Positions 31,801 through 44,906 of a DNA stretch of 64,000 nucleotides are shown piece after piece (the first letter of the stretch is position 1; every line of letters begins with the position of its first letter). The translations under genes were made by a program, and so were the position numbers. The notes below the pieces were generated by a model. The model worked only from the letters and a program-made list of their open reading frames with translations, was not told the DNA's origin and made no database searches. Source of the DNA: Acorus gramineus (taxonomy: Eukaryota > Streptophyta > Magnoliopsida > Acorales > Acoraceae); contig JAUJYN010000052.1 in assembly GCA_030737835.1 (NCBI GenBank), positions 226,294 through 290,293 on the forward strand, given 5' to 3'.

Positions 31801-34789
31801 TGTCACGCCCAAGGGTCGGCCGACCCCGGGACGCGGCAAGTGTATATATGATATCAGTAACAGGAGTTCAATAATATACTCACACAACAGCTAAAATGAC
31901 ACAAAGACAACAAAAGCAGGGCTGACATGATATATACACCAATAGCGGAAGCTAAAAGACTGAATCTGTAATCCAAAACATATTACAGACTCGATACATA
32001 ATCAACTGTCCTGTGAGAGCCAATATATACAAAGACATCCAAATACAATACAAACGCGTGCCCAACACGGAATATAATACATACAAGCACAAGGGATGCT
32101 GATAGCCTCTGATACTCGCGGGACGTGGCGCTACTCCGCTACTGATGAAGTCCCTCGGGGAGCTCTTCCTCCAGATCCGACTCAGATGACACTGGAGAAA
32201 ATATTATGCGAGGGGTGAGCCACACGCTCAGTGAACAGCACAACCCATGCATCACAGTTTATATTAACCACAAATAATCAACAACCAGCCTCAAAGTGGC
32301 ATAACAACATAATCCAGTGGTTCGTTACATCGCCGAACCATCATACCCTCACCCTCACCCCTCAATAGGTGACATAGGATATTGGGACTTATAATCATCC
32401 AAACACATCCATACACCCTCACCCTCACCCCTCAATAGGTGACATAGGATATTGGGACTGATAATCATCCAAACACATCCATACACATCCATACACCCTC
32501 ACCCTCACCTCTCAACAGGTGACATAGGATATTGGGACTGACTAGGCTGTTAATCACCCTTGGTCCACCGATAGCCTCTCCTCCACACCGTAGCTTGCCT
32601 GGTCTACTCCCACATTCAGCACAGTCCGAGTCCAAGATCAGGAGGTGCCTACTGATGGGAGCCCTCTGTCAGGATAGCCTGTCTAACGCTGAGGAGTCCT
32701 ACACGGATCCAACGAAGGGAGAGAAACAGCCTACCCACACGCATATGATCCACTCGGATCCGCTGACAACACATCTCTACAACTCTAGTGTCATGAATTC
32801 ATCAGAATTCCTCTAGGGCGCATAACCAAGATGCAGGGAACATGCATTAGTATAGACGGGAAAAGAAACCTTGGGAGGGCACCATGAGGTCCCGATATAG
32901 GACATCCCGACAACCAAACAAGGAACACGGAGCACCCTAGCCCAGGTCTCAATGTTGACCTCGCAAGGCCCCTTAATATTCCCTAAGGCATGCAATAATA
33001 TTACCAGTTGCATTTAATTTAACAAATTAAACTAATAGGAGCATACAAAGGCCGAGGCTTTCCTAGCATGATAACAAGGTGACAAGGTGCATGGCTCTTA
33101 CACAACCTAAGGGTGCAAGTCCCTAACATACTCAGTCTAGGGTAGCATGCATACTACATATCAATCATGCTTGCATGGATTACATATTAAACAGGTTATA
33201 TTAATCTATGGTGCCGCAGGGAGGACGGTATACGCCCAAGTGCATATAGCGCCTCCCAACTAGGTTGGATTGTCCCACTCACCGGTAGTCGGGTCGTCGC
33301 ACGACCGTCCGTCAAGATCTGCAAGACAGGGTATCAACTTGGTGAGTAAAATTCACAAGTACCACAAACATACACAAAAATACACCAAAAGTACCCAACA
33401 CTCGGGAAAACGTACATACAGCCCGTACGCACGCTAGCCCGAGCACCCCGACTCACTCCCGCACCCCCGGCAACCACCCGCACGGCCACCCGCCCCCGGA
33501 TGCACCGCCGCGCCCCAGTCCGCGCACCCAGGCTGCCTGTCGAGCCCCTGCCCGCACGCCAGGACGCGCCGCCGAGCTCCCCGGGTGCACCGCGCGCTCA
33601 CTGCGCCCCGCGCAGCCGCCCGCGCGCACACCGCACGAACCGCGCCCAACGCCTCACCCCGCGCGCACCTCGCGCGCACCACCGCTCACCTCGCCACGCA
33701 CCCCGCGCGCACCACCGCTCGCATCACCCACTCGACCAGCACCCCCAGCATGCCCAGCGCCCAGCACGACCAGTACACCCGCGCCTGCGCCACCCGAGCG
33801 CACGCCCGTGCGCGCGCCTGGCCACTGCATGCCTGCTGTGCTGCCTGCTGCGCCTGTGCTGCCATTCTGCCCGGGACAGACAACCACCCTGCCCGAGCAC
33901 CTCTACCACTAACCACCGGCCACCAATGGCCTCCGACCGCCCCCAACCACCACCGACAGCCACCAGCCGCCCTCCACACTCAACCACACCCTCCTAACAT
34001 GCATCTAAACATGAAAAAGAAGGAAAAACCCTTACCCAAGCAAAAGAGAGAAAAGGAAGGGAACCGGAGGATCTTCGTGCACCGAAACGCCTCCCAACAT
34101 ATCTCCACCACCAAGACCTCCTCCTACCTCAAAAGGGGCTGAAAACAGGGAAGAATAGAGGGGGTTAGAGGGGGCCAAACTTGTCGGAACTCGAATCCGA
34201 GAACACCGGGGGATAGATCGGGACCGGATCTAACCTTTCTATGTTTTGAGTTTTAAGCTTCAAGCACCCTAGGTGGCTCAAAACCAAGAAAAGGAGAGAG
34301 GGGGAGAGAGAAAACTAATTTGAGAAGATGATGAATAGTGGGGGAGACTTTTTAGATTCACTTAATATATAACCCTCACTTAGATTAGGGTTAAGAAAGG
34401 GTTAATTAGGCTTAAGAGAGGCTTTAAGTGGGATTTGACTTGGGTCAACCCAACCACACAAAAAAACAAAAAGGGTTGACCAAGTCATGGGCCCACTTTG
34501 ACTGAGTCAACTCTCCCAATGACTTCTCGCTCGGTCAAAACCCGGATACGCCCCGGAACTGTGAAATTTCAGAAACGTTACCGGAATTCGATGAAATTTT
34601 TGTGAGTGGCTTAGAATGGCACCAGGACACATAATATGCAGTTAGATTTTCAATCGGAGTCCTCTAGCTCAGGACGATAGCTAACAGTCCAAAATTTTAG
34701 CGGTTCCGATCGAAAAACGAAAAAAACTCAAAAACTGTCAGAATGCTCCAATGGTTACCAGAAGGCTAAAAAGTGACACATATATAACA
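31801..34789 (-). mobile_element. 5' LTR of element E
   Basis: 2989 bp from TGTCACGCCCAAGGGTCGGC to CACATATATAACA. It has three CCCTCACCCTCACC-containing units (32330-32540), a GACAACCAAACAAGG block (32908-32922), a GC-rich core (33420-33990) and a weaker TTGAC/GTCAA group (34436-34545). The right boundary is fixed by resumption of A's pol reading frame at 34790. Confidence 0.9.
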
Positions 34790-36359
34790 GATTTTATTCC
34801 GTTCTGTGTACAGAGGGTGTACTGTGGTGATTGCGGAGCATGAGTTTCCAGTGGAGTTGGTAGAGTTCGCCATGGTGGACTTCGATGCCATCCTGGGAAT
34901 GGATTCGCTCTCAGCTAGTCACGCCAGCATCGACTGTTTTGCGAAGTCGGTGTCTTTCCACCTTCCGGGTCAGAGGTCTTTCCAGTTCGTGGGCGATCGT
35001 GACATAGCCCCTTTGGGGTTCGTGTCATCTATCCAGGCGTGGAGACTCCTTCAGGGAGGATGTGAGGGCTTTCTGGCGTATATTGCTGAGGAGGACGCAC
35101 CACTGCGGGTAGATATCAATCAGACTCTGATCGTGGCAGAATATCCAAAGGTTTTCCCCGATGATCCACCGGATCGCGCAATCGAGTTTGAGATTAATCT
35201 AATTCCAGGGACCGAGCCAATTTTGAGAGCTCCGTACTGGATGGCCCCAGCAGAGTTGAAGGTGCTCAACGAGCAGTTGGAGGAGTTGCTGGAGAAGGGC
35301 TTCACACGTCCGAGTGTTTCTCCGTGGGGAGCCCCTGTTTTGTTCGTGCGGAAGAAGGACGGTTTGCTGCGGCTTTGTATTGATTACCGGCAGCTGAACA
35401 AGCGGACCGTGAAGAACAAGTACCCCTTGCCACGGATTGACGATCTGTTTGACCAGCTCCAGGGAGCGCGTGTCTTTTCTAAGATCGATCTCCGTTCGGG
35501 CTACTATCAGCTAAAGATCCGGGAGTCAGATATTCCGAAGACGGCCTTTCGTACCCGTTATGGGCACTACGAGTTCCGAGTACTACCGTTTGGGTTGACG
35601 AATGCGTCGGCAGCCTTCATGGATCTGATGAACCGGGTGTTTCGGCCCTTCCTCGACTCCTTCGTAGTAGTCTTCATCGATGATATTCTGGTGTACTCGA
35701 GGAGTCTTGAGGAGCATGCTGACCATCTCCGCACTGTCTTGGAGACTTTGGCCCGACATCAGTTGTTTGCCAAGTTCAGTAAGTGCGAGTTTTGGTTGGA
35801 GCGTATGGCCTTTCTAGGCCACGTGATTTCCGGCGAGGGCATATCTGTGGACCCGGACAAGACGCTCGCCGTGTCGAATTGGCGTCGACCGTCGAACCCC
35901 ACAGAGATTCGGAGCTTCCTGGGCTTGGCGGGTTATTATCAGAGGTTTGTCGAGGGTTTCTCGAAGATAGCTGTTCCTCTGACCCGCCTCACTCGGAAGG
36001 ATGTCCGGTTCGAGTGGTCCCTAGCTTGCGAGGAGAGCTTCCTGGAGTTGAAGCGAAGGCTCACCTCAGCGCCAGTTCTTACCATTCCGTCTGGGAGTGG
36101 TGGATTCGCAGTCTACTCCGATGCATCACGGCTGGGTGTGGGTTGCGTCCTGATGCAGTACGGTAAGGTTGTGGCTTACGCGTCGCGTCAGTTGAAGCCC
36201 CATGAGCAGAATTACCCCACCCACGACTTAGAGTTAGCAGCGATCATCTTTGCGCTGAAGATGTGGAGGCACTACCTCTATGGCGAGGAGTTCGAGCTCT
36301 TCACTGATCACAAGAGCTTGACTTATTTGCAGTCCCAGCCGGAGCTCAACATGCGTTAG
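34790..36359 (+). pseudogene. pol: Protease end, reverse transcriptase and RNase H of element A
   Basis: Open from the truncation point, with residues of the protease C-terminus ([27 protein letters not shown]). RT follows with [65 protein letters not shown] and the catalytic [11 protein letters not shown] (FIDD form usual for this lineage). The connection domain [16 protein letters not shown] and RNase H with YSDAS, DLELAA and FTDHKS acidic residues come next. A CAG to TAG change at 36357-36359 (NMR-stop-RRWVEFL) interrupts RNase H. A four-residue deletion lies in [10 protein letters not shown] relative to B, and W to S in GMDS. The annotated methionine-type start at 34806 is only the first GTG; the protein would start upstream in gag. 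Confidence 0.9.
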
Positions 36360-37452
36360 AGACGTTGGGTCGAGTTCCTGAAGGACTATGATTGTGACAT
36401 CGCTTACCATCCGGGTAAGGCGAATGTCGTGGCCGATGCTCTCAGCAGGCAGCCCTTGGGCATGGCCGCCCACTTGGCTGTACGTTGTTGGAGGCTTCTG
36501 GAGGAGGCCGCTTGCTGGATCAGCGTTCGAGAGACTCCTGCGGGTGGCTTTTTGGCCAGGCTAGTGGTGCAGCCCATTCTTCTCGACGAGATCCGCACGG
36601 CTCAGGGGCAGGATCCTCACTTTCTAGTCCTCTCTGAAGGCGTCGCCCGGGGCGAGCGTCCGGACTACCAGATTCACGAGGACGGGATCCTGCGGTTCAG
36701 AGGTCGAGTATGCATTCCTGACGACGCAGAGCTGAAGCAGAAGATCTTGGACGAGGCCCATCGTTCGAGGTACACAGTGCATCCTGGTGGCACAAAGATG
36801 TACAGGGGCCTTCGTCGTGGCTACTGGTGGCGCGGGATGAAGACGGATATTGGCCGTTTCATTGCCCGTTGCTTGGTATGCCAGCAGGTGAAGTCGGAGC
36901 ATCAGCGTCCTGCAGGGAAGCTGCAGTCCATTGAGATTCCTCAGTGGAAGTGGGAGCATATCACCATGGACTTCGTTTCGGGTTTGCCGAGGTCACGTTC
37001 GGGTTGCGATGCCATCTGGGTAATCGTTGACCGACTGACTAAGTCCACTCATTTCCTCCCCATTTGACTCACTGATTCTCTAGACACCCTGGCGCAGTTG
37101 TTTGTCTCCGAGATTTTTCGTCTCCATGGCACTCCCGTCAGCATCATTTCTGATAGAGACGCGAGATTTACTTCGAGGTTCTGGCGTAGCCTTCAGCACA
37201 CCCTTGGTACGAACCTCCACTTCAGTACAGCGTTTCATCCGCAGACGGACGGCCAGTCAGAGAGGATGATTCAGACCCTGGAGGACATGCTGAGAGCTTA
37301 CATTCTCGACTTTGGGGGCAGTTGGGAGAGGCATCTTCCGTTGGTGGAGTTTGCCTACAACAACAGCTACCACTCGAGTATCCGGATGGCACCATATGAG
37401 GCGCTCTATGGCCGCAGTTGCAGGTCCCCCTTGTGTTGGGACGAGGTCAGAG
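36360..37452 (+). pseudogene. pol: RNase H tail and integrase of element A
   Basis: Continues the frame after the [23 protein letters not shown] (RNase H end), a linker, then the integrase zinc-binding module ([11 protein letters not shown] ... CLVCQQ) and the catalytic core ([38 protein letters not shown]). A CGA to TGA stop lies at 37065-37067 between FLPI and LTDSLDT. The frame runs through [20 protein letters not shown] to WDEVR at 37452, where solo LTR H is inserted, and resumes at 40220. Confidence 0.9.
37448..37452. repeat. Target duplication CAGAG of solo LTR H
   Basis: CAGAG here and at 40215-40219. Deleting LTR H plus one copy rejoins the integrase frame (DEVRERQFEGPE). Confidence 0.95.
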
Positions 37453-40214
37453 TGTCACGCCCCAGGGCGGCCGTCCCTGGGACGCGGCAAAGGGTATATA
37501 TGATATTAGCAATCTATACAGGAGGTCAATAACATACCCTAAACAACATAAAAAATAATAACACAGACAACAATGAGGCTGACATGATATATACACCAAT
37601 AGCGGAAGCTAAAAGACTGAATCTGTAATTCAAAGACATATTACAGACTCGATACATAATCAACTGTCCAGTGAGAGCCAATATATACAACGACATCCAA
37701 ATATAATACAAACATGTGCCCAAACACGGAATACAATACATACAATCAAAAGGAGGGGGGGATGCAGATGGCCTCTCGCAAGAAGAATGTGACGCTGCTC
37801 CGCTATTGCTGACGTGCCTCGGGGAGCTCCTCCTTCAGATCCGACTCGGAGATCACTGAAGAAAAATATATGCGAGGGGTGAGCCACACGCTCAGTGAAT
37901 AGCACAACCCATGCATCACAATTCATATTAACCTCAAATCATTCATAGCCTCTAAGTGGCAACAACTACACAAACCAGTGGGTCGCTCATCGCCAACCCA
38001 CTACACCCTCACCCTCACCCTCAAACTGGTGACATGGTCTTTTGGGACTGACTAGGCTGTTGATCACCCTTGGTCCACCGATAGCCTCTCCTCCACACCG
38101 TAGCTCGCCTGGTCTACTCCCACATTCAGCACAGTCCGAAACCAAATCAGGAGGTGCCTACTGATGGGAGCCCTCTGTCAGGACGGCCTGTCTAACGCTG
38201 AGGAGTCCCTACACGGATCCAACGAAGGGAAGAGAAACAGCCTACCCACACGGATACGATCCACTTGGATCCGCCGACACCGATTGCAACTCTACTAATG
38301 TCATGAATTCTTCAGAATTCCTCCAGGGCGCATAACTAAGATGCGGGGAAGCCTATATTATAACCTCAAGGTTATAATATTCACTAAGCATGCTAATTAT
38401 CAATAACTCGCATTTGATTTAAAAAAATTAAACTAAATGGGACACATGCGTAGGTCGAGGCTCTCATAGCATGAAAACATAGTATCAGGATGCATGGGCT
38501 ATTATACATATCATAAGGGACAAATATCCGTAACATACAGGGTCTAGGGTGGCATGGATACTACATAATAATCATGCATGCATAGTTATACTTAATACAA
38601 GTTAATATGCAACTATGGTGCCCCAGGGGAGGGCAATACACTCCTAAGTGTATAGAACGCCTCCCTACTGGGCTGGATTGTCCCACTCACCAATACCCGG
38701 GTCGTCGCGTGACCGTCCGTCAAGATCTGCAAGACAAGGCATTCAACATGGTGAGTAAAATACACAAATACATACAAAATACGCTAGAAATACCCAACAC
38801 TCGGACAAGCATGCATACGGGCCCGTACGCACGCGAGTCCGAGTGCCCCGACACACTCCCGCACCCCCGGGCAGCCATGCGCACGGCCACCCGCACGCGC
38901 ACGCACGGGTGTGCACGCACGCACGCACACCCTCGCCCCGGGCGCATTGCCGCGCCCCAGCCTGCGCGCCCGGACACGCTGCACCCTCGCGCGCACGCTC
39001 ACGCGTGCCCGTGCGCACCGCACGTCCAGCCCTGGGTACACCCGCACGCACTGCGCCCCAGCGCAGTACCCCCGCACGCACTCCGCGCGCACGCTCGCTC
39101 ACCCCGCGCGCACTGCGCCCCCTGCGCAGTACCTACACGCACGCCCGCGCGCACTGCCTGCGCGTACGAGCGCACACACCAGCGCCCCCGACTGCGCGCG
39201 TGTCCTGCCTGCATGCCTGCCCTCCCTACACGCCTGCCCTGCCTGCGCGCACAGGCCCGCGCGCACGCACAGGGATGATCCCGCACGTGCACCCGAGCCA
39301 CTCCACCACCCCCACAGCCCCCAACAGCCCCGTCCAACACCCCAACCACCATGCATGCCATGCATACTCACAACCACATCCTAATCAAGCATCTACACAA
39401 GAAAAGGAAGGAAAGAAAGCTCACCCAAGGAGAGGAAGGGAAGGGGAGGAAATCGGGTGCTCTTCGCGCACCGATTCGCCACCTCCAAGACCACCACCAC
39501 CAAGCCTTCTTCTCAGCCAAAGAAGGGCTGAAAACAGGGGAGAAGAGGGTCCATAAGAGGAGGAAAAACAAAGGGAAATGAAGATCCAAGACCATAGGAA
39601 GATAGATCGGATCCTCACCTTCCTTTTCTCCTTCTATGGCTTCTTCTTTCAAGCACCTCTAGCTAGATCATAAAGGGGATTTAAAGAGAGGGAGAGAGAG
39701 AGAGAGAGAGAGAAAGCTTGAAATGGAGGAGATGATGAATAGGGAGGACTATTTGAGGGAGTGGACCTCCTTAAGTCACCACACACACACCACACACACT
39801 CACACACTCAACACTTAGAATTAAATTAGGTTAAGCTAGGTTTAGTTAGGTTTAGGTGACATTTGACCATAGTCAACCCAACCACACTAAAAACCAAAAC
39901 CATTTGACCAAGTCAAGGGTCAACTTTGACCAAGTCAAGTCTCCCAATGACTTTTCAATTGGTCAAAACCCGGATACGATTCGGAACTGTGAAATTCTGA
40001 AACGTTACCGGAATTCGATGAAATTTTTGTGAGTGGCTTGAAATGGCACCAGGACACATAATACGCAATTATATTTTCAATCGGAGCTCTCAAACTCAGG
40101 ATGATAGCTAAAAGTCTAAAATTTTAGCGGTTCCGATCGAAAAAGAAAAAAGTTGAAAAACTGCCAGAATGTTCCAATGGTGACCAAAAGGCTAAAAGTG
40201 ACACATATATAACA
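37453..40214 (-). mobile_element. Solo LTR H in the integrase gene of A
   Basis: Complete 2762-bp LTR, TGTCACGCCCCAGGGCGGCC to CACATATATAACA, with exact 5-bp duplications and no internal sequence. Solo LTRs arise by recombination between the two LTRs of one element. Contents: hairpin near 38358, GC-rich core 38810-39300, CT/GA-rich stretch 39680-39725, CA repeat 39781-39805, TTGAC/GTCAA cluster 39868-39967. Confidence 0.95.
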
Positions 40215-40219
40215 CAGAG

Positions 40220-40776
40220 AGCGCCAGTTTGAGGGACCAGAGATCATCCACCAGACCTCAGAGATGGTCAAGACGATTCGCGAGCGTATCCGAGTTGCTC
40301 AGAGCCGTCAGAAGAGCTACGCCGATCGTCGTCGCCGTGAGCTCGCCTTCGAGGTTGGTGACCATGTCTTCCTGAAGGTGTCCCCGATGAAGGGCATCTT
40401 CCGTTTCGGTGTGCGGGGCAAGCTGAGTCCGCGTTTCATTGGGCCGTTTCTCATCCTCGAGCGGGTTGGAGAGGTGGCCTATCGCATAGCTCTGCCCCCA
40501 CAGTTGGCACAGGCCCATGACGCCTTCCATGTCTCGCAACTGAGGCGTTACGTCCACGATCCTGCTCACGTCATTCCGTTCGAGCTGCTCGTCTTTGAGC
40601 CGGACTTGTCATTCGTGGAGCAGCCGATCGAGATCCTGGACCGACGCGAGAAGAGGCTCCGCACCAAGACCGTCCAGCTGGTTAAGGTGCAATGGCAGCA
40701 CCGTTCTGGTGCCGAGGCCACTTGGGAGCGCGAGGACGCCATGCGTGGCGCATATCCGCATCTTTTCCCTTCCTAG
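40220..40776 (+). CDS. pol: Integrase C-terminus and chromodomain of element A
   Basis: Last part of the A polyprotein, open to its natural stop. [20 protein letters not shown], then [20 protein letters not shown], the GPY/F-type module ([18 protein letters not shown]), [19 protein letters not shown], and a chromodomain-like tail ([39 protein letters not shown]). The AEATWE-ED--YPHLF ending is the hallmark of Tekay/Del chromoviruses. Such tails are thought to steer integration to heterochromatin. No breaks in this segment, although the gene as a whole is dead. Confidence 0.9.
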
Positions 40777-40810
40777 ATGTTTTTGTATTTATTTTGTGGA
40801 CAAAATTTCC

Positions 40811-40824
40811 TAAGGGAGGAAGAA
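40811..40824 (+). other. Polypurine tract of element A
   Basis: TAAGGGAGGAAGAA immediately before TGTTATATATATGTCAC of the 3' LTR. Confidence 0.8.
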
Positions 40825-41827
40825 TGTTATATATATGTCACTTTTAGCCTTTCGGGAACCTTTGAGACATTTCTGGCAGTTTTTCAACTTTTTCTTTTTC
40901 GATCGGAACCGCTAAAATTTTGGACTTTTGGCTATCATCCTGAGCTTGAGAACTCCGATTGAAAATCTAACTGCACATTATGTGTCCTGGTGCCATTTCA
41001 AGCCACTCCCGAAAATTTCATCGAATTCCGGTAACGTTCAAAATTTCACAGTTCTGAATCGTATCCGGGTTTTGACCAAGTGGGTATGTCAAAGGGGGAC
41101 TTGACCAAGTCAAATATGACTTTGACCAAGTCAATTTGACCATTGACTTGGTCAAACTCTTTTGTTTGTTTGTGTGGTTGGGTTGACCTAAAGTCAAACA
41201 CCAAAAGTGTGTGTGTGTGAGTGTGTGAGTGTGTGTGTGTGAGTGTGTGTGCCCTAAAGTGGGCGCCCACTTCTTCTTCTTCATCTCCTCTCTCTCTCTC
41301 ACTCACACACAAAATCACTCACTCCCTCTTCTTTATTTCCCCCATTAGAGCTAGTAAGAGTGGAAGAAAAGAAAAGCCATTGAAGGGAAAAAGATAGGTA
41401 AGCTTCCGATCAATCTTCCTATGGTTTTAGTTTTGCTTTCCCCTTTGTTTACCTCCCTCTCATGGCTCCCCTTCTCCCCTGTTTTCAGCCTTTGTAAGGG
41501 CTGAGGGTGGTCTTGGTGGTGGTGGTCTTGGTGGCGGCGATTTGGTGCGCGAAGGGCACCCGAGTTCCTCCCTTTGTTCTTCTTCTCTTGGGTGAGTCCT
41601 CCTCCCTATTCTTGTTTAAATGCTTGATCTGGGTGTGTAAATGGTTATGCATGTATGCATGAGTGCGAAGGGGGTGTGGGAGGGCTGAGGAGGGGGTGGG
41701 AAGGGCTCGGGAGCGCGTGCGGAGTCATCCGGGCGAGTCTGTGCGCGCAGGCAGGCGCTGGCGCGCAGACGGGCGCGCTGGCGGGCACGCGCGCGTACAC
41801 GCAAACGCGCGGGCATGCGCGCGGAGT
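40825..41827 (+). mobile_element. 3' LTR of element A, truncated
   Basis: Matches the first 1 kb of the A 5' LTR (U3 start, TTGAC cluster, TG/GT repeat, CT-rich leader, start of the GC-rich core). It stops at GCGCGGAGT (41827), where the sequence switches to the opposite-oriented LTR of B. The missing 1.6 kb, A's right target duplication and about 0.4 kb of B's LTR were lost together. Confidence 0.85.
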
Positions 41828-43768
41828 CTCTCCCACCCTCATAGCCTCCACCTAGTCCACTCCCACTATCAGTACTGTCCGACACATCGGAGGTACCTAC
41901 AGACGGGAGCCCTCTGTCAGGTCAGCCAACGCCGGGGAGTTCCTACATCGGATCCAACCAAAAGGAGAAGACAGCCTACTCACACGGATACGATCCTCTT
42001 GGATCCGTCGACACCGATTGTAACTCTACTAATGTCATGAATTCTCAAGAATTCCTCCAGGGCGCATAACTCAGATGCGGGGAGACATATATTATAACAA
42101 CAAGGTTATAATATTCTCTAAGGCATGCTTGTAACTATATGCTCACATTTGATTTAATTAAATTAAACTAGATGGGAACATACATAGTTCGGGGCTTTCC
42201 TATTAAAGGACAAGGTGACTAAACATGCATAGGCCGCTATACATGATATAAGGGTGCATATCCCTAGCATACAAAGTCTAAGGTGGCATGGATATATCAT
42301 ATTAATCATGCATGCATAGCTTTACATGTTAATACATAATTATGGTGCCCCAGGGGAGGGCAATGCACGCCTACGTGCATCGAACGCCTCCCTACTGGGT
42401 TGGATTGTCCCACTCACCGAGACTCGGGTCGTCGCGTGACCGTCCGTCAAGATCTGCACGACATGGGCATTCAATATGGTGAGTAAACTACACAAATACA
42501 TAAGAAATTTACTAGAAATACCCAATACTCGGACAAGCATGCATACTGGCCCGCACGCACAGGAGCACACGCGTATGCACGCGAGTCCGAGTGCCCCGAC
42601 ACTCTCCCGAACCCTCAAGCAGCCATGCGCATGCCCCCCCGCACGCGCACGCACGAATGTGCACGCTCGCACGTGCCCTAGCGCCCCTAGCGCACTGTTG
42701 CGCCCCTGCCCGCGCGTACCCACGCGTACTGCGCCCCCACGCAGCACCCCGCACGCACGCCCGCGCGTCTGTGCTTACGCGCTCGCGCTAGCCAGCGCTC
42801 CCGTCTGCGCGCGCCAACCCCTGCCTGTGGGCGCAGACTCGCGCGCACGCGCGCGGATGACCCCGCACGTGCGCCCGAGCCCCTTCCACCCCCTCCTCAG
42901 CCCTCCCACACCCCCTAACACCCATGCATAGCATGCATACCCAATTTCACACCCTAAACAAGCATCTAAACAAGAATAGGGAGGAGAAGGACTCACCCAA
43001 GAGAGGAAGAACAAAGGGAGGAGCTCGGGTGCCCTTCGCGCACCAAATCGCCACCACCAAGACCACCACCACCAAGACCACCCTCAGCCCTAACAAAGGC
43101 TGAAAACAGGGGAGAAGGGGAGCCATGAGAGGGAGGCAAACAAAGGGGAAAGCAAAAACAAAAACCATGGAAAGGTAGATCAAGCCCTTACCAATCTTTT
43201 TCCCTTCAATGGCTTTCTATTTCAACTCCTTCTACTAGGTCTAATGGGGGAACCAAAGAGAGGGAGAGATGGATTTGATTGTGTGTGAGAGAGAGAGATG
43301 AAGAGAAGAGGAACTAATGGTGGACGCCCAAGACTAGTGACCACACACACACACACACTCACACACTTAGGGTATTTAGGGTTTTTGGTGAGGTTTGACC
43401 TTGAGTCAACCCAACCACACAAACAAACAAAAATATTTGACCAAGTCAATGGTCAAACTTGACTTGGTCAAAGTCCTCTTTGACTTGGTCAAGTCCCCCT
43501 TTGACATTCCACTTGGTCAAAACTCGGATACGATTCAGAACTGTCAAAGTCTGAACGTTACCGGAATTTAATGAAATTTTCGTGAGTGGTTTGAAATGGC
43601 ACCAGGACACATAATGTGCAGTTAGATTTTCAATCGGAGTTCTCAAGCTCATGATGATAGCTAAAAGTCCAAAATTTTAGCGGTTCCGATCGAAAAAAGA
43701 AAAAGTTAAAAAACTGCCAGAAATGTCCCAAAGGTGCCCGGAAGGCTAAAAGTGACACATATATAACA
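41828..43768 (-). mobile_element. 3' LTR of element B, main part
   Basis: Near-identical to 48873-50812 (B 5' LTR), starting CTCTCCCACCCTCATAGCC and ending CACATATATAACA next to B's polypurine tract. Its outer end is 11065-11261. It has a GC-rich core (42540-42900) and a TTGAC/GTCAA cluster (43396-43525). Confidence 0.85.
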
Positions 43769-43781
43769 TTCTTCCCCCCTT
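43769..43781 (-). other. Polypurine tract of element B
   Basis: TTCTTCCCCCCTT on the + strand adjacent to the 3' LTR. Confidence 0.8.
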
Positions 43782-43816
43782 AGGAAATTTTATCCACAAA
43801 ATAAATACAAAAACAT

Positions 43817-44906
43817 CTAGGAAGGGAAAAGATGCGGATATGCGCCACGCATGGCGTCCTCGCGCTCCCAAGTGGCCTCGGCACCAGAACAGTGCTGCCA
43901 TCGCACCTTAACCATCTGGACCGTCTTGGTGTGGAGCCTCTTCTCGCGTCGGTCCAGGATCTCGATTGGCTGCTCCACGAATGACAAGTCCGGCTCGAAG
44001 ACGAGCGGCTCGAACGGGATAACGTGAGCAGGATCGTGGACGTAACGCCTCAGCTGCGAGACATGGAAGATGTCATGGGCCTGAACCAACTGTGGGGCAG
44101 GGCTATGCGATAGGCCACCTCTCCAACCCGCTCGAGGATGAGGAACGGCCCAATGAAACGCGAACTCAGCTTGCCCCGCACACCGAAACGGAAGATGCCC
44201 TTCATCAGGGACACCTTCAGGAAGACATGGTCACCAACCTCGAAGGCGAGCTCACGGCGACAATGATCGGCGTAGCTCTTCTGACGGCTCTGGGTGACTC
44301 GGATACGCTCACGAATCGTCTTGACCATCTCTGAGGTCTGGTGGATGATCTCTGGTCCCTCCAACTGGCGCTCTCCGACCTCGTCCCAACACAAGGGGGA
44401 CCTGCAGCTGCGGCCATAGAGCGCCTCATATGGTGCCATCCGGATACTCGAGTGGTAGCTGTTGTTGTAGGCAAACTCCACCAACGGAAGATGCCTCTCC
44501 CAACTGCCCCCAAAGTCGAGAATACAAGCCCGCAGCATTTCCTCCACGGTCTGAATCGTCCTCTCTGACTAGCCGTCCGTCTACCGATGAAACATTGTAC
44601 TGAAGTGGAGGTTTGTACCAAGGGCGTGCTGGAGGCTACGCCAGAACCTTGAAGTAAATCTCGCGTCTCTATCAGAAATGATGCTGACGGGTGTGCCATG
44701 GAGACGAATAATCTCGGAGACAAACAACTGTGCCAGGGTGTCCAGAGAATCGATGAGTCGGATGGGGAGGAAATGAGTGGACTTAGTCAGTCGGTCGACG
44801 ATTACCCAGATGGCATCGCGACCCGAACGTGACCTCGGCAAGCCCGAAACGAAGTCCATGGTGATCTACTCCCACTTCCATTAAGGAATCTCAGTGGACT
44901 GCAGCT
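43817..44906 (-). pseudogene. pol: Integrase core and chromodomain of element B
   Basis: On the - strand from the deletion joint at about 44906: LQSTEIP, an in-frame stop, then [27 protein letters not shown]; a further stop replaces part of the PQTDGQSE motif near 44570-44580, so the glutamate region is damaged. The frame continues in [40 protein letters not shown], and a frameshift near 44090 precedes the chromodomain tail ending [15 protein letters not shown]. The zinc-binding module is missing because of the internal deletion. Confidence 0.85.

Larger units (their letters stand above)
16016..34789 (-). mobile_element. Element E, mosaic gypsy element, contains element F
   Basis: - strand element with 5' LTR 31801-34789, PBS 31784-31795, interior 27531-31800, polypurine tract 27531-27544 and a truncated 3' LTR (26433-27530 plus about 11 bp at 16016-16026). 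It lies between the gag (15013-16015) and pol (from 34790) of element A, so it inserted in A. Bases 34790-34794 (GATTT) are the expected right target duplication; the left copy was lost in the deletion that joined A's gag to the LTR interior. The interior combines a good integrase/chromodomain end with a decayed permuted pol. Confidence 0.75.

Noticed and set aside
34790..34794. GATTT as a proven TSD of element E
   Set aside because: Only the right copy exists; the left flank was deleted, so it is an expectation rather than a demonstrated duplication.
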